Shown: in pieces, positions 9,286 through 17,558 of the stretch
Layout of the letters: every line of letters starts with the position of its first letter
How positions within the stretch are numbered: position 1 is the first letter of the stretch
NCBI RefSeq assembly: GCF_011777505.1
Contig: NZ_JAATJT010000003.1
Span: 248,001-312,000, forward strand
Source of the DNA: Gaetbulibacter sp. S0825
GTDB taxonomy: Bacteria; Bacteroidota; Bacteroidia; Flavobacteriales; Flavobacteriaceae
Direction of reading: 5' to 3'
Length of the DNA stretch: 64,000 nt
The notes under the pieces: model-generated
Told to the model about the DNA's origin: nothing
The model's database searches: none
The model's input: only the letters and a program-made list of their open reading frames with translations
Made by a program: the position numbers and the translations under genes

Positions 9286-9369
9286 ATGAACAGTTATTTA
9301 AAAACTTTAATTCTAATATCACCAAACCTCATCAGTTTTAAAATGCTATTAGAAAACAAACAAAAATGA
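9286..9369 (+). CDS. Possible 27-residue leader peptide before padR
   Basis: A 27-codon reading frame (MNSYLKTLILISPNLISF...) starts after an AATCAAAAA leader and ends 4 bases before the PadR start, a spacing that would allow coupling. It is moderately hydrophobic. A frame this short can occur by chance in AT-rich DNA, so the call is weak. Confidence 0.3.
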   Translation: MNSYLKTLILISPNLISFKMLLENKQK

Positions 9370-9373
9370 ACAC

Positions 9374-9715
9374 ATGAAGATAGAAAACACAAAAGCACAA
9401 ATGCGTAAAGGCGTTTTAGAGTACTGCATACTATCGGTCTTAAAAGACGACGATGCCTATGTTGCAGAGATTCTGGGCACCTTAAAAGATGCAAAGATGC
9501 TCGTTGTCGAAGGCACGATTTATCCGTTGCTTACACGTTTAAAAAACGCAGGTCTTCTCAATTATCGCTGGGAAGAATCAACATCTGGACCTCCAAGAAA
9601 ATATTATGGCTTAACCGAAACGGGGAAACTATTTTTAAACGAATTAAATACTACTTGGAGCGAATTACAAAACGCAGTTAACCTAGTAACAAGAGAAAAA
9701 ACAACAAAAAAATGA
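9374..9715 (+). CDS. PadR family transcriptional regulator
   Basis: This is a 113-residue winged-helix regulator of the PadR family. The KGVLEYCILSVLK opening, the VVEGTIYPLLTRLKNAGLL recognition-helix region (about 40-58) and the SGPPRKYYGLTETGK wing (about 69-83) are diagnostic. PadR proteins are usually repressors that bind their own promoter. Its stop overlaps the start of the PspC-domain gene by 4 bases, so it very likely controls that envelope-stress-like module. Confidence 0.93.
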   Translation: MKIENTKAQMRKGVLEYCILSVLKDDDAYVAEILGTLKDAKMLVVEGTIYPLLTRLKNAGLLNYRWEESTSGPPRKYYGLTETGKLFLNELNTTWSELQNAVNLVTREKTTKK

Positions 9716-11436
9716 ATAAAACAGTCAATATAAATTTAGCAGGTACATTCTTTCATATAGATGAGAATGCTTACCAAAAGTTACAACGCTACCTTGAGGC
9801 TATTAAACGTTCATTTACAGACTCCCAAGGTCGAAATGAAATAATAGCTGATATAGAAACACGAATCGCTGAACTTTTCAATGAGCGAGTTGAAAACGAC
9901 AAACAAGTGGTATCTATTAAAGAAGTAGACGAAGTTATTACTATTATGGGACAACCTGAGGACTATATAGTAGATGAAGAAATATTTGAAGACGAGCCAA
10001 AACAATCTTACAAATCTTCAAGAACAGACACTACGAGAAAATTATATAGAGATACCGAAAATGCTTATATAGGTGGTGTTTCATCTGGTTTAAGCCATTA
10101 TTTTGGTATTGAACCTCTATGGATTAGGCTTATTTGGGTGCTATTGTTTTTTGGCGCAGGAACAGGAATTCTTGTTTATATTTTACTTTGGATATTAATG
10201 CCAGCTGCAGAAACAACATCTGAAAAACTGGCAATGTCGGGAAAGCCAGTTAACATTACTAATATAGAAGAAAAAGTAAAAGAAGGGTTTAGTAATGTTA
10301 AAGAAAGTCTTGATGGCGTAGCAGATCGAATTTCTAATGCCGATTATGACGGTGTTAGCAATAAGGTAAAGCATAAATCACGTTCATTCTTTGATGCCCT
10401 TGGAAATGTAATTATGTTTTTCTTTAAGATTTTTGCCAAATTCATAGGTATTATCTTAATTATTGTTGGTGCTACAACGCTAATTTCTCTCATTGTGAGC
10501 TTATTATCTGTTGGCGTAGTAGATATTTTCAATTTTGATGGTATCGATATGGCACACACCTTCTACTCCTCCAATTTACCAATTTGGGTAGTATCTTTAT
10601 TAGTGCTTTTTGCAGTAGGAATACCATTCTTTTTCATCTTTATTTTAGGATTGAAAATTTTAGTTGATAACCTTAAATCCTTAGGTAAAACAGCCAATTT
10701 CACACTTTTTGGTTTATGGTTAGCATCCATCGTTACTTTAGCCATTTTTGCAGCGAGAGAAGTAGCAGAATTTTCAAGAGAAGGTGAATTTACGGAAACT
10801 ATTGAGTTGAATGTAAAAGCCAACGACACCTTATTTGTTGAAATGGTAAATAACGAAAAATATGCTAGCAATAAATACAGAAGCAATGATTTTGATATCG
10901 TATTTGATGGGAATAATAAAAAGCAAATTTACTCATCGGACGTAAGGTTCTTGGTAAAATCAACAAAAGATTCTATAGCTTATATGGAAATTGTAAAAGA
11001 CGCTAGAGGAAGAACTTATCAAGATGCTAGAGATCGTGCAGAAGAAATAGACTATAATTTTGATTATACAAATGGGAAATTAGCATTAGACAATTATTTC
11101 TTAACGGATGCCGATAATAAGTTTAGGAATCAAGATGTAACAATTATCTTATATATGCCAGAAGGAAGCGTTATTTATTCGGATAAAAGTACACGTAACA
11201 AAAGAAGCTGGAGATTAGGATCAGATATTATATCTCGCGGAAAAGAAAATCATTTCTTAAAAATTAAGTATAATGATATTGAGTGTTTAGACTGCGAAGA
11301 AGAAGATTCAATTATTGAAATTAAAGATGATGAAGGATCATTAGAAATAGACAGTGATAAAATCGAATATAAAGATGGAGAAGTAAAAGCCACTATTGAT
11401 TCCAGTGGCATTACTATAAAATCGACAGATAATTAA
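9712..11436 (+). CDS. PspC domain-containing multi-span membrane protein
   Basis: The protein has 574 residues. Residues 1-85 form a charged cytoplasmic region. A PspC domain follows at about 109-166, with the GGVSSGLSHYFGIEPLWIRL signature and a membrane span near 137-162. Further spans lie around 233-260, 285-316 and 335-350. The C-terminal 220 residues are soluble, beta-rich and acidic, resembling the DUF2807-type tail that often follows PspC in Bacteroidota. The start overlaps padR. PspC domains act in the phage-shock envelope stress response of proteobacteria; the role here is inferred only by domain. The two following genes encode DUF2807 proteins. Confidence 0.9.
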   Translation: MNKTVNINLAGTFFHIDENAYQKLQRYLEAIKRSFTDSQGRNEIIADIETRIAELFNERVENDKQVVSIKEVDEVITIMGQPEDYIVDEEIFEDEPKQSYKSSRTDTTRKLYRDTENAYIGGVSSGLSHYFGIEPLWIRLIWVLLFFGAGTGILVYILLWILMPAAETTSEKLAMSGKPVNITNIEEKVKEGFSNVKESLDGVADRISNADYDGVSNKVKHKSRSFFDALGNVIMFFFKIFAKFIGIILIIVGATTLISLIVSLLSVGVVDIFNFDGIDMAHTFYSSNLPIWVVSLLVLFAVGIPFFFIFILGLKILVDNLKSLGKTANFTLFGLWLASIVTLAIFAAREVAEFSREGEFTETIELNVKANDTLFVEMVNNEKYASNKYRSNDFDIVFDGNNKKQIYSSDVRFLVKSTKDSIAYMEIVKDARGRTYQDARDRAEEIDYNFDYTNGKLALDNYFLTDADNKFRNQDVTIILYMPEGSVIYSDKSTRNKRSWRLGSDIISRGKENHFLKIKYNDIECLDCEEEDSIIEIKDDEGSLEIDSDKIEYKDGEVKATIDSSGITIKSTDN

Positions 11437-11463
11437 CAATTCAGAAACAAAAATCTACAGTTC
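11437..11463 (+). repeat. Post-stop repeat, copy 2 (CAGTTCAGAA type)
   Basis: This copy begins on the first base after the stop of the PspC gene and matches 4796-4822 at 23 of 27 positions. The identical placement relative to a stop codon in two unrelated operons is notable. No function is known. Confidence 0.6.
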
Positions 11464-11531
11464 AGAATAAAACAAATTGTAGACATAACAATAACATAGA
11501 TATTTACAAAGAATATTAAATCAATCAAATT

Positions 11532-12257
11532 ATGACAACTATATCAAAATTTATCACAGCCCTAATTGCAAGTTTATTGCTGGTTTCGTGTAACTTCGAT
11601 TTTGGAGGTTTCGGAGTTAGAGGAAATGGAGACGTTGAAACTGCTGAGCGTTTTCTTGACGAAGATTTTACCGAAATTAAAGTTAGCCGAGGAATGGATG
11701 TGTATTTAACACAAAGTGACGAAGTGAGTTTAACTGTTGAAGCAGATGAAAACTTACACGACATCATCGTAACCGAAGTAGAAAATGGTGTGCTACGTAT
11801 TACTACCAATGAAAACATAAGCTACTCAAAAGCTAAAAAAGTAATGGTTAGCTTTAAAGACATTTCAAAAATATCAGCTACTAGCGGAAGTGATGTCTAC
11901 TCAACAAACACTATTGTAGCAGATAACTTAGAATTATCAACTACTAGTGGTAGCGATATGGAATTAGAAGTTGAGGCTCAAATTGTAGATTGTAGTTCTA
12001 CTAGTGGAAGTGACCTTAGAGTTTCTGGAACAACAAATAAATTATTTGCTAGTGCAACTAGTGGTAGTGATATAAAAGCGGGAAATTTAAAAGCTAAAAT
12101 TAGTGAGGCAAGAGCTACAAGTGGCTCAGATATTACTGTTAATACTTCACAAGAATTATATGCTAAAGCTACAAGTGGCGCAGATATAAAATACTACGGA
12201 AATCCAGAAAAAGTCACTAAAAAAGATGGCGTTTCTGGTAGCGTACGTAAACATTAA
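11532..12257 (+). CDS. Head GIN domain (DUF2807) lipoprotein
   Basis: The 241-residue lipoprotein has a signal ending LLLVSC (lipidated Cys 20) and a DUF2807 (head GIN) domain. After an EIKVSRGMDVYL strand, the protein repeats the unit TSGSD or SGSD five times and TSGAD once (about 118-215), which points to a beta-solenoid with one turn per unit. It is probably surface- or periplasm-exposed. It follows the PspC gene by 95 bases and probably belongs to the same module. Ligand and function are unknown. Confidence 0.88.
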   Translation: MTTISKFITALIASLLLVSCNFDFGGFGVRGNGDVETAERFLDEDFTEIKVSRGMDVYLTQSDEVSLTVEADENLHDIIVTEVENGVLRITTNENISYSKAKKVMVSFKDISKISATSGSDVYSTNTIVADNLELSTTSGSDMELEVEAQIVDCSSTSGSDLRVSGTTNKLFASATSGSDIKAGNLKAKISEARATSGSDITVNTSQELYAKATSGADIKYYGNPEKVTKKDGVSGSVRKH

Positions 12258-12307
12258 ACCAATCAAAAAATATATTCCTTAAAGGAGTATACTAATCAAT
12301 CATGTTT

Positions 12308-12348
12308 AACCATTCCATAGTTAAAATATAACTTTGGGATGGTTTTTT
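12308..12348 (+). terminator. Terminator after the first DUF2807 gene
   Basis: The arms AACCATTCCA and TGGGATGGTT pair with one G-T wobble around a 17-base AT-rich loop and are followed by a T-run. The hairpin overlaps an upstream in-frame ATG (12339) of the next gene, which argues against using that start. Confidence 0.7.
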
Positions 12349-12351
12349 GTC

Positions 12352-12359
12352 TATATTTG
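12352..12359 (+). promoter_or_regulatory. Promoter -7 element (TATATTTG)
   Basis: TATATTTG fits the Bacteroidota TAnnTTTG element and lies 18 bases before the ATG at 12378. The nearest TTG upstream (12334-12336) leaves only 15 bases of spacing, shorter than usual, so the -33 element is uncertain. Confidence 0.5.
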
Positions 12360-12377
12360 TTAGATACTAATTTGATT

Positions 12378-13226
12378 ATGATGCATAAAAAAGGTTTACT
12401 ACTTACTCTTATTTTACTTTGTAATACAGTCGTTTACGCTCAAAAAAAAGAGAGAATAAAAGGAAATAAAAATGTAACAACTCAAGAAACTCCAATAAAT
12501 TCATTCAATAAAATTTTAGTTGGAGAAGACTTCTTTATAGATATTATTGAAGGCGAAAATGCATCAGTATTTGTAGAAGCTGATGATAACTTACATGATG
12601 TCATCAAGTTTAATGTTTCCGATAGCGTTTTAAGTTTTAAAACAACTAAACGCATTACTTCAAGTAAAAAATTGAGCATAAAGGTTATTTACACAAACTC
12701 TTTAAAAGACATTGAAACAATCGACGATGGTGAAATTAGTTCGTTAACATCCATAAACCTAGATGATGTTTCAGTAAAAAGTAGTGGTACATCAAAGGCA
12801 TTTTTAAATATTAAATCACAAAATTTCAACCTAACAAGTAGTGATAGAGCAAGAGTAAAACTTAATGTAACTGCTAACGAAACCAAATTTGAACTTAGTG
12901 ACAATAGTAAACTAGATGCTTTAATAAATGCAGACAGAATGCTTATCGATTTATATCAAAGGTCAGATGCCAAAGTGCGAGGGAATTTAGATAAGTTAAA
13001 AGTAAGAGCTAGTAATTCTTCCAATGTTGAAGGTAAAGAGTTAGTGTCTATAAATTGTGAAATACTTTCAGAAGACAGCAGCGATGTCGCTGTAAATGTG
13101 ACAGAGGAACTATTTATAGATGTTTCTGGAAGTGGCGAGATTTATATTTACGATAATCCAAAAATCACTCTAAATAAGTTTGTAGACACTGCTAAGCTTC
13201 ATAAAAAAGAACTGAGGAAACAGTAG
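12378..13226 (+). CDS. DUF2807 domain-containing secreted protein
   Basis: The 282-residue protein starts at the paired ATGATG (12378). An upstream in-frame ATG at 12339 lies inside a terminator and before the promoter, and is rejected. A signal peptide runs to VYAQ (about 20 residues from the second Met). The rest is a DUF2807-type repeat protein, with GEDFFIDIIEG and VEADDNLHDVIKF strands aligning with the preceding paralogue, but the SGSD repeats are decayed. It has its own promoter element and ends on a strong terminator shared with tRNA-Pro. Confidence 0.85.
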   Translation: MMHKKGLLLTLILLCNTVVYAQKKERIKGNKNVTTQETPINSFNKILVGEDFFIDIIEGENASVFVEADDNLHDVIKFNVSDSVLSFKTTKRITSSKKLSIKVIYTNSLKDIETIDDGEISSLTSINLDDVSVKSSGTSKAFLNIKSQNFNLTSSDRARVKLNVTANETKFELSDNSKLDALINADRMLIDLYQRSDAKVRGNLDKLKVRASNSSNVEGKELVSINCEILSEDSSDVAVNVTEELFIDVSGSGEIYIYDNPKITLNKFVDTAKLHKKELRKQ

Positions 13227-13245
13227 ATGTTTTATTTAAGAAAAC

Positions 13246-13278
13246 AAAAAAAGCTGAACAAATGTTCAGCTTTTTTTT
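13246..13278. terminator. Bidirectional terminator between DUF2807 and tRNA-Pro genes
   Basis: A perfect stem of GCTGAACA and TGTTCAGC around an AA loop is flanked by A7 and T8. It serves the plus-strand DUF2807 gene and the minus-strand tRNA. Confidence 0.92.
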
Positions 13279-13279
13279 G

Positions 13280-13354
13280 TCGGGGTGGCAGGATTCGAAC
13301 CTGCGACCTCCGCGTCCCAAACGCGGCGCGATAACCGGGCTACGCTACACCCCG
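13280..13354 (-). tRNA. tRNA-Pro (anticodon TGG)
   Basis: Read on the minus strand, the acceptor arms are CGGGGTG and CACCCCG with discriminator A at 13280. The anticodon stem CCGCG/CGCGG encloses the loop TTTGGGA, which gives anticodon TGG. The T-arm contains GGTTCGAATCC. The 3' CCA is not encoded. The 5' end is at 13354, facing the sugar dehydrogenase gene, and transcription ends at the shared hairpin. Confidence 0.97.
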
Positions 13355-13447
13355 AATTGGTTATCAAAATTAGAGGTGCAAATATATAGCTTTCTTTTAA
13401 GAACAAATAATTTTTTATTCGTATTTTCAAGTCAAAATAATAATGAA

Positions 13448-14581
13448 ATGAAATTATCAAAATTACCTATCGCCTTACTAATATTATTTAGCGCTTTTTC
13501 ATGTAAAGAAAGTAAAACAACCGATTCTCTTTCTTTTAATAATTCAACAACAAAAACAGGAAACTATTCACATGAAGTTGTTGTACCAGATTTGGATATT
13601 CCATGGGGATTTATTTTTCTGCCAGATGGCTCCATGCTAATTAATGAAAAAAGCGGTGAGCTAATTCATTATAAAAACAATAAAAAAACAACAATTAGTG
13701 GTTTGCCTGAAATAAAGGTGCAAGGACAAGGTGGCTTAATGGATATTGAATTGCATCCTAATTATAATGACAATGGATGGATATACTTGTCATACGCCTC
13801 TTCTGATGATGGAAATGGCGCAAATACTACCATTATGCGATGCAAGCTTGAAAACAATGCTTTAACCAATAAAAAAGTGCTTTATAAAGCAACACCAGAC
13901 AGCAAACGAGGACAGCATTTTGGGTCTAGATTGGCTTTTGATAATGATGGATATTTATATTTTTCCATAGGAGATAGAGGTAATAGAGATGTAAATCCAC
14001 AAAACATAGAAAGAGATGGTGGTAAAATTTACAGGCTACATGATGATGGTCGTATTCCAGTTGATAACCCATTTGTAAAAGATAGAAACGCAAAAAAAGC
14101 CATTTATTCTTATGGGCACAGAAATCCGCAAGGTATGGTCAAACACCCTAAAACCGGAAAACTTTGGGCGCATGAACATGGTCCTAGAGGAGGTGACGAG
14201 ATAAATATTATTGCTCCAGGGAAAAATTATGGCTGGCCAGTAATAAGTTATGGTATTAACTACAGTGGCACAAAATTTACTGAAATTACCGAAAAAGCTG
14301 GAATGGAGCAACCTATACATCAATGGACACCATCTATTGCTCCTAGTGGAATGGAATTTGTAACAAGTGATATTTATCCCGAATTTAAAGGAAACTTATT
14401 AGTTGGCTCGCTTAAATTTCAATATTTAGACCTATGCGTCTTAGATGGAAATAAAATTGTTGAAGAAAAGAAACTTATTGAAGGTTTAGGTCGAGTAAGA
14501 AGTATAGAACAAGGACCCGATGGTTATATTTATGTTGGTGTGGAAAATGTTGGTATTGTTAAAATAATTCCGAAGAAATAA
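13448..14581 (+). CDS. PQQ-dependent glucose/sorbosone dehydrogenase family lipoprotein
   Basis: The 377-residue protein starts at ATG 13448. A longer frame reaching back to 13262 crosses the tRNA and is an artefact. A lipoprotein signal ends FSAFSC (Cys 19). The body is a six-bladed propeller of the glucose/sorbosone dehydrogenase family, recognised by GQGGLMDIELHP, GQHFGSRLAFD, IYSYGHRNPQG and AHEHGPRGGDE. Members such as YliI/Asd bind PQQ and oxidise aldoses in the periplasm. No PQQ synthesis genes are in view. It stands alone, 36 bases before udk. Confidence 0.9.
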   Translation: MKLSKLPIALLILFSAFSCKESKTTDSLSFNNSTTKTGNYSHEVVVPDLDIPWGFIFLPDGSMLINEKSGELIHYKNNKKTTISGLPEIKVQGQGGLMDIELHPNYNDNGWIYLSYASSDDGNGANTTIMRCKLENNALTNKKVLYKATPDSKRGQHFGSRLAFDNDGYLYFSIGDRGNRDVNPQNIERDGGKIYRLHDDGRIPVDNPFVKDRNAKKAIYSYGHRNPQGMVKHPKTGKLWAHEHGPRGGDEINIIAPGKNYGWPVISYGINYSGTKFTEITEKAGMEQPIHQWTPSIAPSGMEFVTSDIYPEFKGNLLVGSLKFQYLDLCVLDGNKIVEEKKLIEGLGRVRSIEQGPDGYIYVGVENVGIVKIIPKK

Positions 14582-14584
14582 TCT

Positions 14585-14592
14585 TAAATTTG
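14585..14592 (+). promoter_or_regulatory. Promoter -7 element before udk (TAAATTTG)
   Basis: TAAATTTG lies 25 bases before the udk ATG. The nearest upstream TTG (14556-14558) is 26 bases away, slightly beyond the usual range, so only the -7 element is supported. Confidence 0.45.
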
Positions 14593-14617
14593 CCCTGATT
14601 AATCAAATAAACTATTC

Positions 14618-15223
14618 ATGCTTATAATTGGAATTGCTGGAGGAACAGGTTGTGGAAAAACTACGGTTGTTAATCAAATACTAAACGAATTACCAGAAGG
14701 AGAAGTTGGTGTCATTTCGCAAGATTCTTACTACCAAGATACAACACATTTGAGCTATGAAGAACGTGTGAAAATTAATTTTGACCACCCACGATCCATA
14801 GACTTTGACCTTTTAGCAACTCATTTAAAGGAATTAAAAAACCAAAAACCTATAAATCAGCCTGTGTACTCATTTGTTCAGCATAATAGAACTGGTGATA
14901 CCATTTTAACACATCCAAGAAAAGTAATGATTGTAGAAGGTATTTTAATACTCACAAATCCTGAACTCAGAGATATGTTCGACATTAAAATATTTGTTCA
15001 TGCCGATAGTGACGAACGCCTAATAAGACGCTTAAAACGTGATATTTCTGAAAGAGGTCGAGATTTGGACGAAGTACTTTCTCGTTACCAAAACACTTTA
15101 AAGCCAATGCATGAACAGTTTATTGAACCTATGAAAGAATATGCCGATATTATTATACCAAACAATAAGTACAATACCGTTGCAGTTGACATAGTAAGAA
15201 CAATTATAAACGAAAGATTGTGA
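14618..15223 (+). CDS. udk: Uridine kinase
   Basis: The 201-residue kinase has a P-loop GGTGCGKTT at 8-16 and the uridine kinase segments ISQDSYYQD, FDHPRSIDFD and ESDERLIRRLKRDI-like (HADSDERLIRRLKRD near 128-142). It phosphorylates uridine and cytidine to their monophosphates in pyrimidine salvage. Length is normal. The next gene starts on the last base of its stop codon (TGATG), so the two are coupled. This order, udk followed by a DivIC-like gene and the methylmalonyl-CoA mutase subunits, looks like one transcription unit. Confidence 0.96.
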   Translation: MLIIGIAGGTGCGKTTVVNQILNELPEGEVGVISQDSYYQDTTHLSYEERVKINFDHPRSIDFDLLATHLKELKNQKPINQPVYSFVQHNRTGDTILTHPRKVMIVEGILILTNPELRDMFDIKIFVHADSDERLIRRLKRDISERGRDLDEVLSRYQNTLKPMHEQFIEPMKEYADIIIPNNKYNTVAVDIVRTIINERL

Positions 15224-15555
15224 TGGTTAACTTTTTAAATAAAAACAAGCGCTTTCTTAAACCGTTTAAAAATGTTGTCTTTGTTATTTCTTTAGTATTT
15301 GCTATTTGGATGCTTTTTTTTGATTCTAATTCGTGGTTTATTCATAACGAATTGAATAATGACATTAAGGCACTAGAAAATGAAAGAGAGTATTATAAGA
15401 ACGAAATTAAAAAAGACAAAAAAGAAATAAAAAAGCTGAGTAACGATAAAGGTGTTGAAAAATACGGTAGAGAAAAATACCATATGAAAAAAGAAAATGA
15501 AGAAATTTATATAATTGAATACGAAGACAGCCTTAAAGACAACAAGAATGAGTAA
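15223..15555 (+). CDS. FtsB/DivIC family septum formation initiator
   Basis: The protein has 110 residues from ATG 15223; a GTG at 15220 is also in frame. It has a single membrane span near 18-38, then a coiled coil (about 44-75) of alternating Glu and Lys, and the family's GVEKYGREKYHMKKENEEIYII motif. This topology is that of FtsB/DivIC, which bridges division proteins at the septum. It overlaps both neighbours: 1 base with udk and 8 bases with mutA. Confidence 0.9.
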   Translation: MVNFLNKNKRFLKPFKNVVFVISLVFAIWMLFFDSNSWFIHNELNNDIKALENEREYYKNEIKKDKKEIKKLSNDKGVEKYGREKYHMKKENEEIYIIEYEDSLKDNKNE

Positions 15556-16921
15556 AAAGCTATTCAATGATTTCGAACCAGTTTCTGCCAAAGCCTGGAA
15601 ACAAAAAATTCAGTTAGATTTAAAAGGAGCAGATTATAACGAAACCCTTATTTGGAATTCTCCCGAAGGTATAGACGTCAAACCCTTTTATAGCTCAGAA
15701 GACATAAAGAATAAGACTTCGTTATTTAATTCAGACCACAACTGGCAAATTTGTCAAACCGTTCACGTTGAAAATACAAAAGAAGCTAACTTAAAAGCTT
15801 TAGATGTTTTAAACAAAGGTGCCGAAAGTTTAAATTTCGTTATAGCAAATGAAAAAATAAACGCATTAGAACTCTTAAAAAATATAAACTTAAAAAACGT
15901 TCCAATATTTTTTGAGTTGGAATTTCTTTCTTCTGCTTATGCATTAACTTTAAATAATATTGCAGAAGAAGAAAATGCTACTTTTTATCTTCAAATAGAT
16001 ATTATTGGACATTTAGCTAAAAGCGGTAATTGGTTTGAAAATCTAAAAGAAGACCACATCGTTTTAAAGCATATCATAGCAAATTGTAAGTCTTTAAAAT
16101 CATCGGTATCTATAAATGTGTCTCTTTATCAAAATTCTGGAGCAAACATCACGCAACAATTAGCCTATGCTTTAGCACATACAAATGAGTACCTTAACCA
16201 TTTTGGCGATACTATAAAAAACAATTTGCTATTTAAAGTCTCTGTTGGTTCTAATTACTTTTTTGAGATTGCTAAATTAAAAGCCTTACGATTATTATGG
16301 AACACATTGGCTTCAGAGTATTACTCCAACCCACTTTCTTGCATCATAAAAGTGTTACCTACAAAACGCAACAAAACCATTTACGATTATAACACTAATT
16401 TGCTTCGTACCACAACAGAAAGCATGAGTGCTAGCTTAGGAGGTGCAGACTTTATTAGTAATTTAAGATATGATGCGATATATCATAACGACAATGAATT
16501 TGGTGAGCGTATTGCTAGAAATCAGTTATTGGTTTTAAAACACGAAAGTTATTTTGATGCGGTAAACAATGCTACTGAAGGTGCTTATTATATTGAAACT
16601 TTAACGACGCAATTAGCAGATAAAGCCTTAGCTATTTTTAAAAGTATTGAGGCTAATGGTGGTTTTCTAAAGCAATTAAAAGAAGGTATTATTCAAAGAA
16701 AAATAAAGGAAAGTGCTTCAAAAGAACAAGAATTGTTTGATAAAGAAGAAATTGTATTGTTGGGTACTAACAAGTACATAAATAAAAACGATAAGATGAA
16801 AAATGATATAGAACGCTATCCGTTTTTAAAAAGAAATAAAAGAAAAACGTTAATCGAACCAATTATACCACATCGTTTATCCGAAAAAATTGAAAAAGAG
16901 CGCCTAGACAATGAAAAATAA
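15548..16921 (+). CDS. mutA: Methylmalonyl-CoA mutase small subunit
   Basis: The 457-residue protein starts at ATG 15548. An 11-residue upstream extension is possible but lies inside the previous gene. It opens LFNDFEPVSAKAWKQKIQLDLKGADY, typical of the beta subunit, and has the TIM-barrel ESMSASLGGADFISNLRYD segment. It lacks a C-terminal cobalamin-binding domain, as expected for the non-catalytic subunit. With mutB it converts succinyl-CoA and methylmalonyl-CoA in propionate metabolism. A small lipoprotein gene separates it from mutB. Confidence 0.93.
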   Translation: MSKKLFNDFEPVSAKAWKQKIQLDLKGADYNETLIWNSPEGIDVKPFYSSEDIKNKTSLFNSDHNWQICQTVHVENTKEANLKALDVLNKGAESLNFVIANEKINALELLKNINLKNVPIFFELEFLSSAYALTLNNIAEEENATFYLQIDIIGHLAKSGNWFENLKEDHIVLKHIIANCKSLKSSVSINVSLYQNSGANITQQLAYALAHTNEYLNHFGDTIKNNLLFKVSVGSNYFFEIAKLKALRLLWNTLASEYYSNPLSCIIKVLPTKRNKTIYDYNTNLLRTTTESMSASLGGADFISNLRYDAIYHNDNEFGERIARNQLLVLKHESYFDAVNNATEGAYYIETLTTQLADKALAIFKSIEANGGFLKQLKEGIIQRKIKESASKEQELFDKEEIVLLGTNKYINKNDKMKNDIERYPFLKRNKRKTLIEPIIPHRLSEKIEKERLDNEK

Positions 16922-16943
16922 CAACAGCCCACTGTTACATATT

Positions 16944-17558
16944 ATGAATTTTAAATCAAATTTTTACTTAATACTTATCTTGCTTATTACATTGTCTTGT
17001 AACGATGATAAAAAAGCGAGTACCGAAAATTTATCTGGAAAATATCATTTTTTAGAAGATACTGGAACTCAAATTTACTTACCTAAAGCGTTTGAAAGAT
17101 ATTCATTAACCGAATATCAACGATTATTAGATTCGTTAACCACAAAAAAAGAATACGAAATTGAAACCGAAAGATTAGAATCATTAAGCAAAATGGATGG
17201 CTCGTTGTATATATATTACGATAAAGAAAATGGTTCTACTTTTACTATTAATACACGACCATACTTTGCATTTACAAAAGAAGATGCACCTCAATTATTA
17301 GGTTTAATTACCGAAAATAATGATAAAGTAAAAGAAAATAGTGATGCAAAATTCACCAAAATAACTGCCAAATATGGTGGCGATAAAAACCAACAACTAT
17401 TTAAGGCAATTTACAAAGTAAGTGGAAAAAGCATGAAAAATGATGTATATAACACTTCGTATATTATTTCCTCAAAAGGCCAAACGGTTTTTATTCAATT
17501 ATCAACATTAGAGGAAACTAATTTCGATCCTTACGTTGAAAAGATACTTCTGAAATAA
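16944..17558 (+). CDS. Hypothetical lipoprotein between mutA and mutB
   Basis: The 204-residue protein starts most plausibly at ATG 16944, which places a lipoprotein signal ending ITLSC (Cys 19) at the N-terminus; an in-frame ATG at 16911 overlaps mutA. The mature part is polar, with a [21 protein letters not shown] helix and beta-rich C-terminal half. I recognise no family. Its stop overlaps the mutB start (TAATG), so it is translated as part of the mutase operon, yet it should be exported, which makes a direct role in the mutase unlikely. Confidence 0.82.
   Translation: MNFKSNFYLILILLITLSCNDDKKASTENLSGKYHFLEDTGTQIYLPKAFERYSLTEYQRLLDSLTTKKEYEIETERLESLSKMDGSLYIYYDKENGSTFTINTRPYFAFTKEDAPQLLGLITENNDKVKENSDAKFTKITAKYGGDKNQQLFKAIYKVSGKSMKNDVYNTSYIISSKGQTVFIQLSTLEETNFDPYVEKILLK

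Noticed and set aside
10563-10886. 107-codon minus-strand frame inside the PspC gene
   Set aside because: It is a shadow of membrane-protein codons, with low-complexity translation.
12339-12377. Upstream ATG for the second DUF2807 protein
   Set aside because: It lies in the terminator hairpin and before the TATATTTG promoter element. The signal peptide begins at 12378/12381.
13262-13447. N-terminal extension of the sugar dehydrogenase frame (SGWQDSNLRPPRPKRG-like)
   Set aside because: It is the antisense of tRNA-Pro, a common false protein start. The lipoprotein signal begins at 13448.
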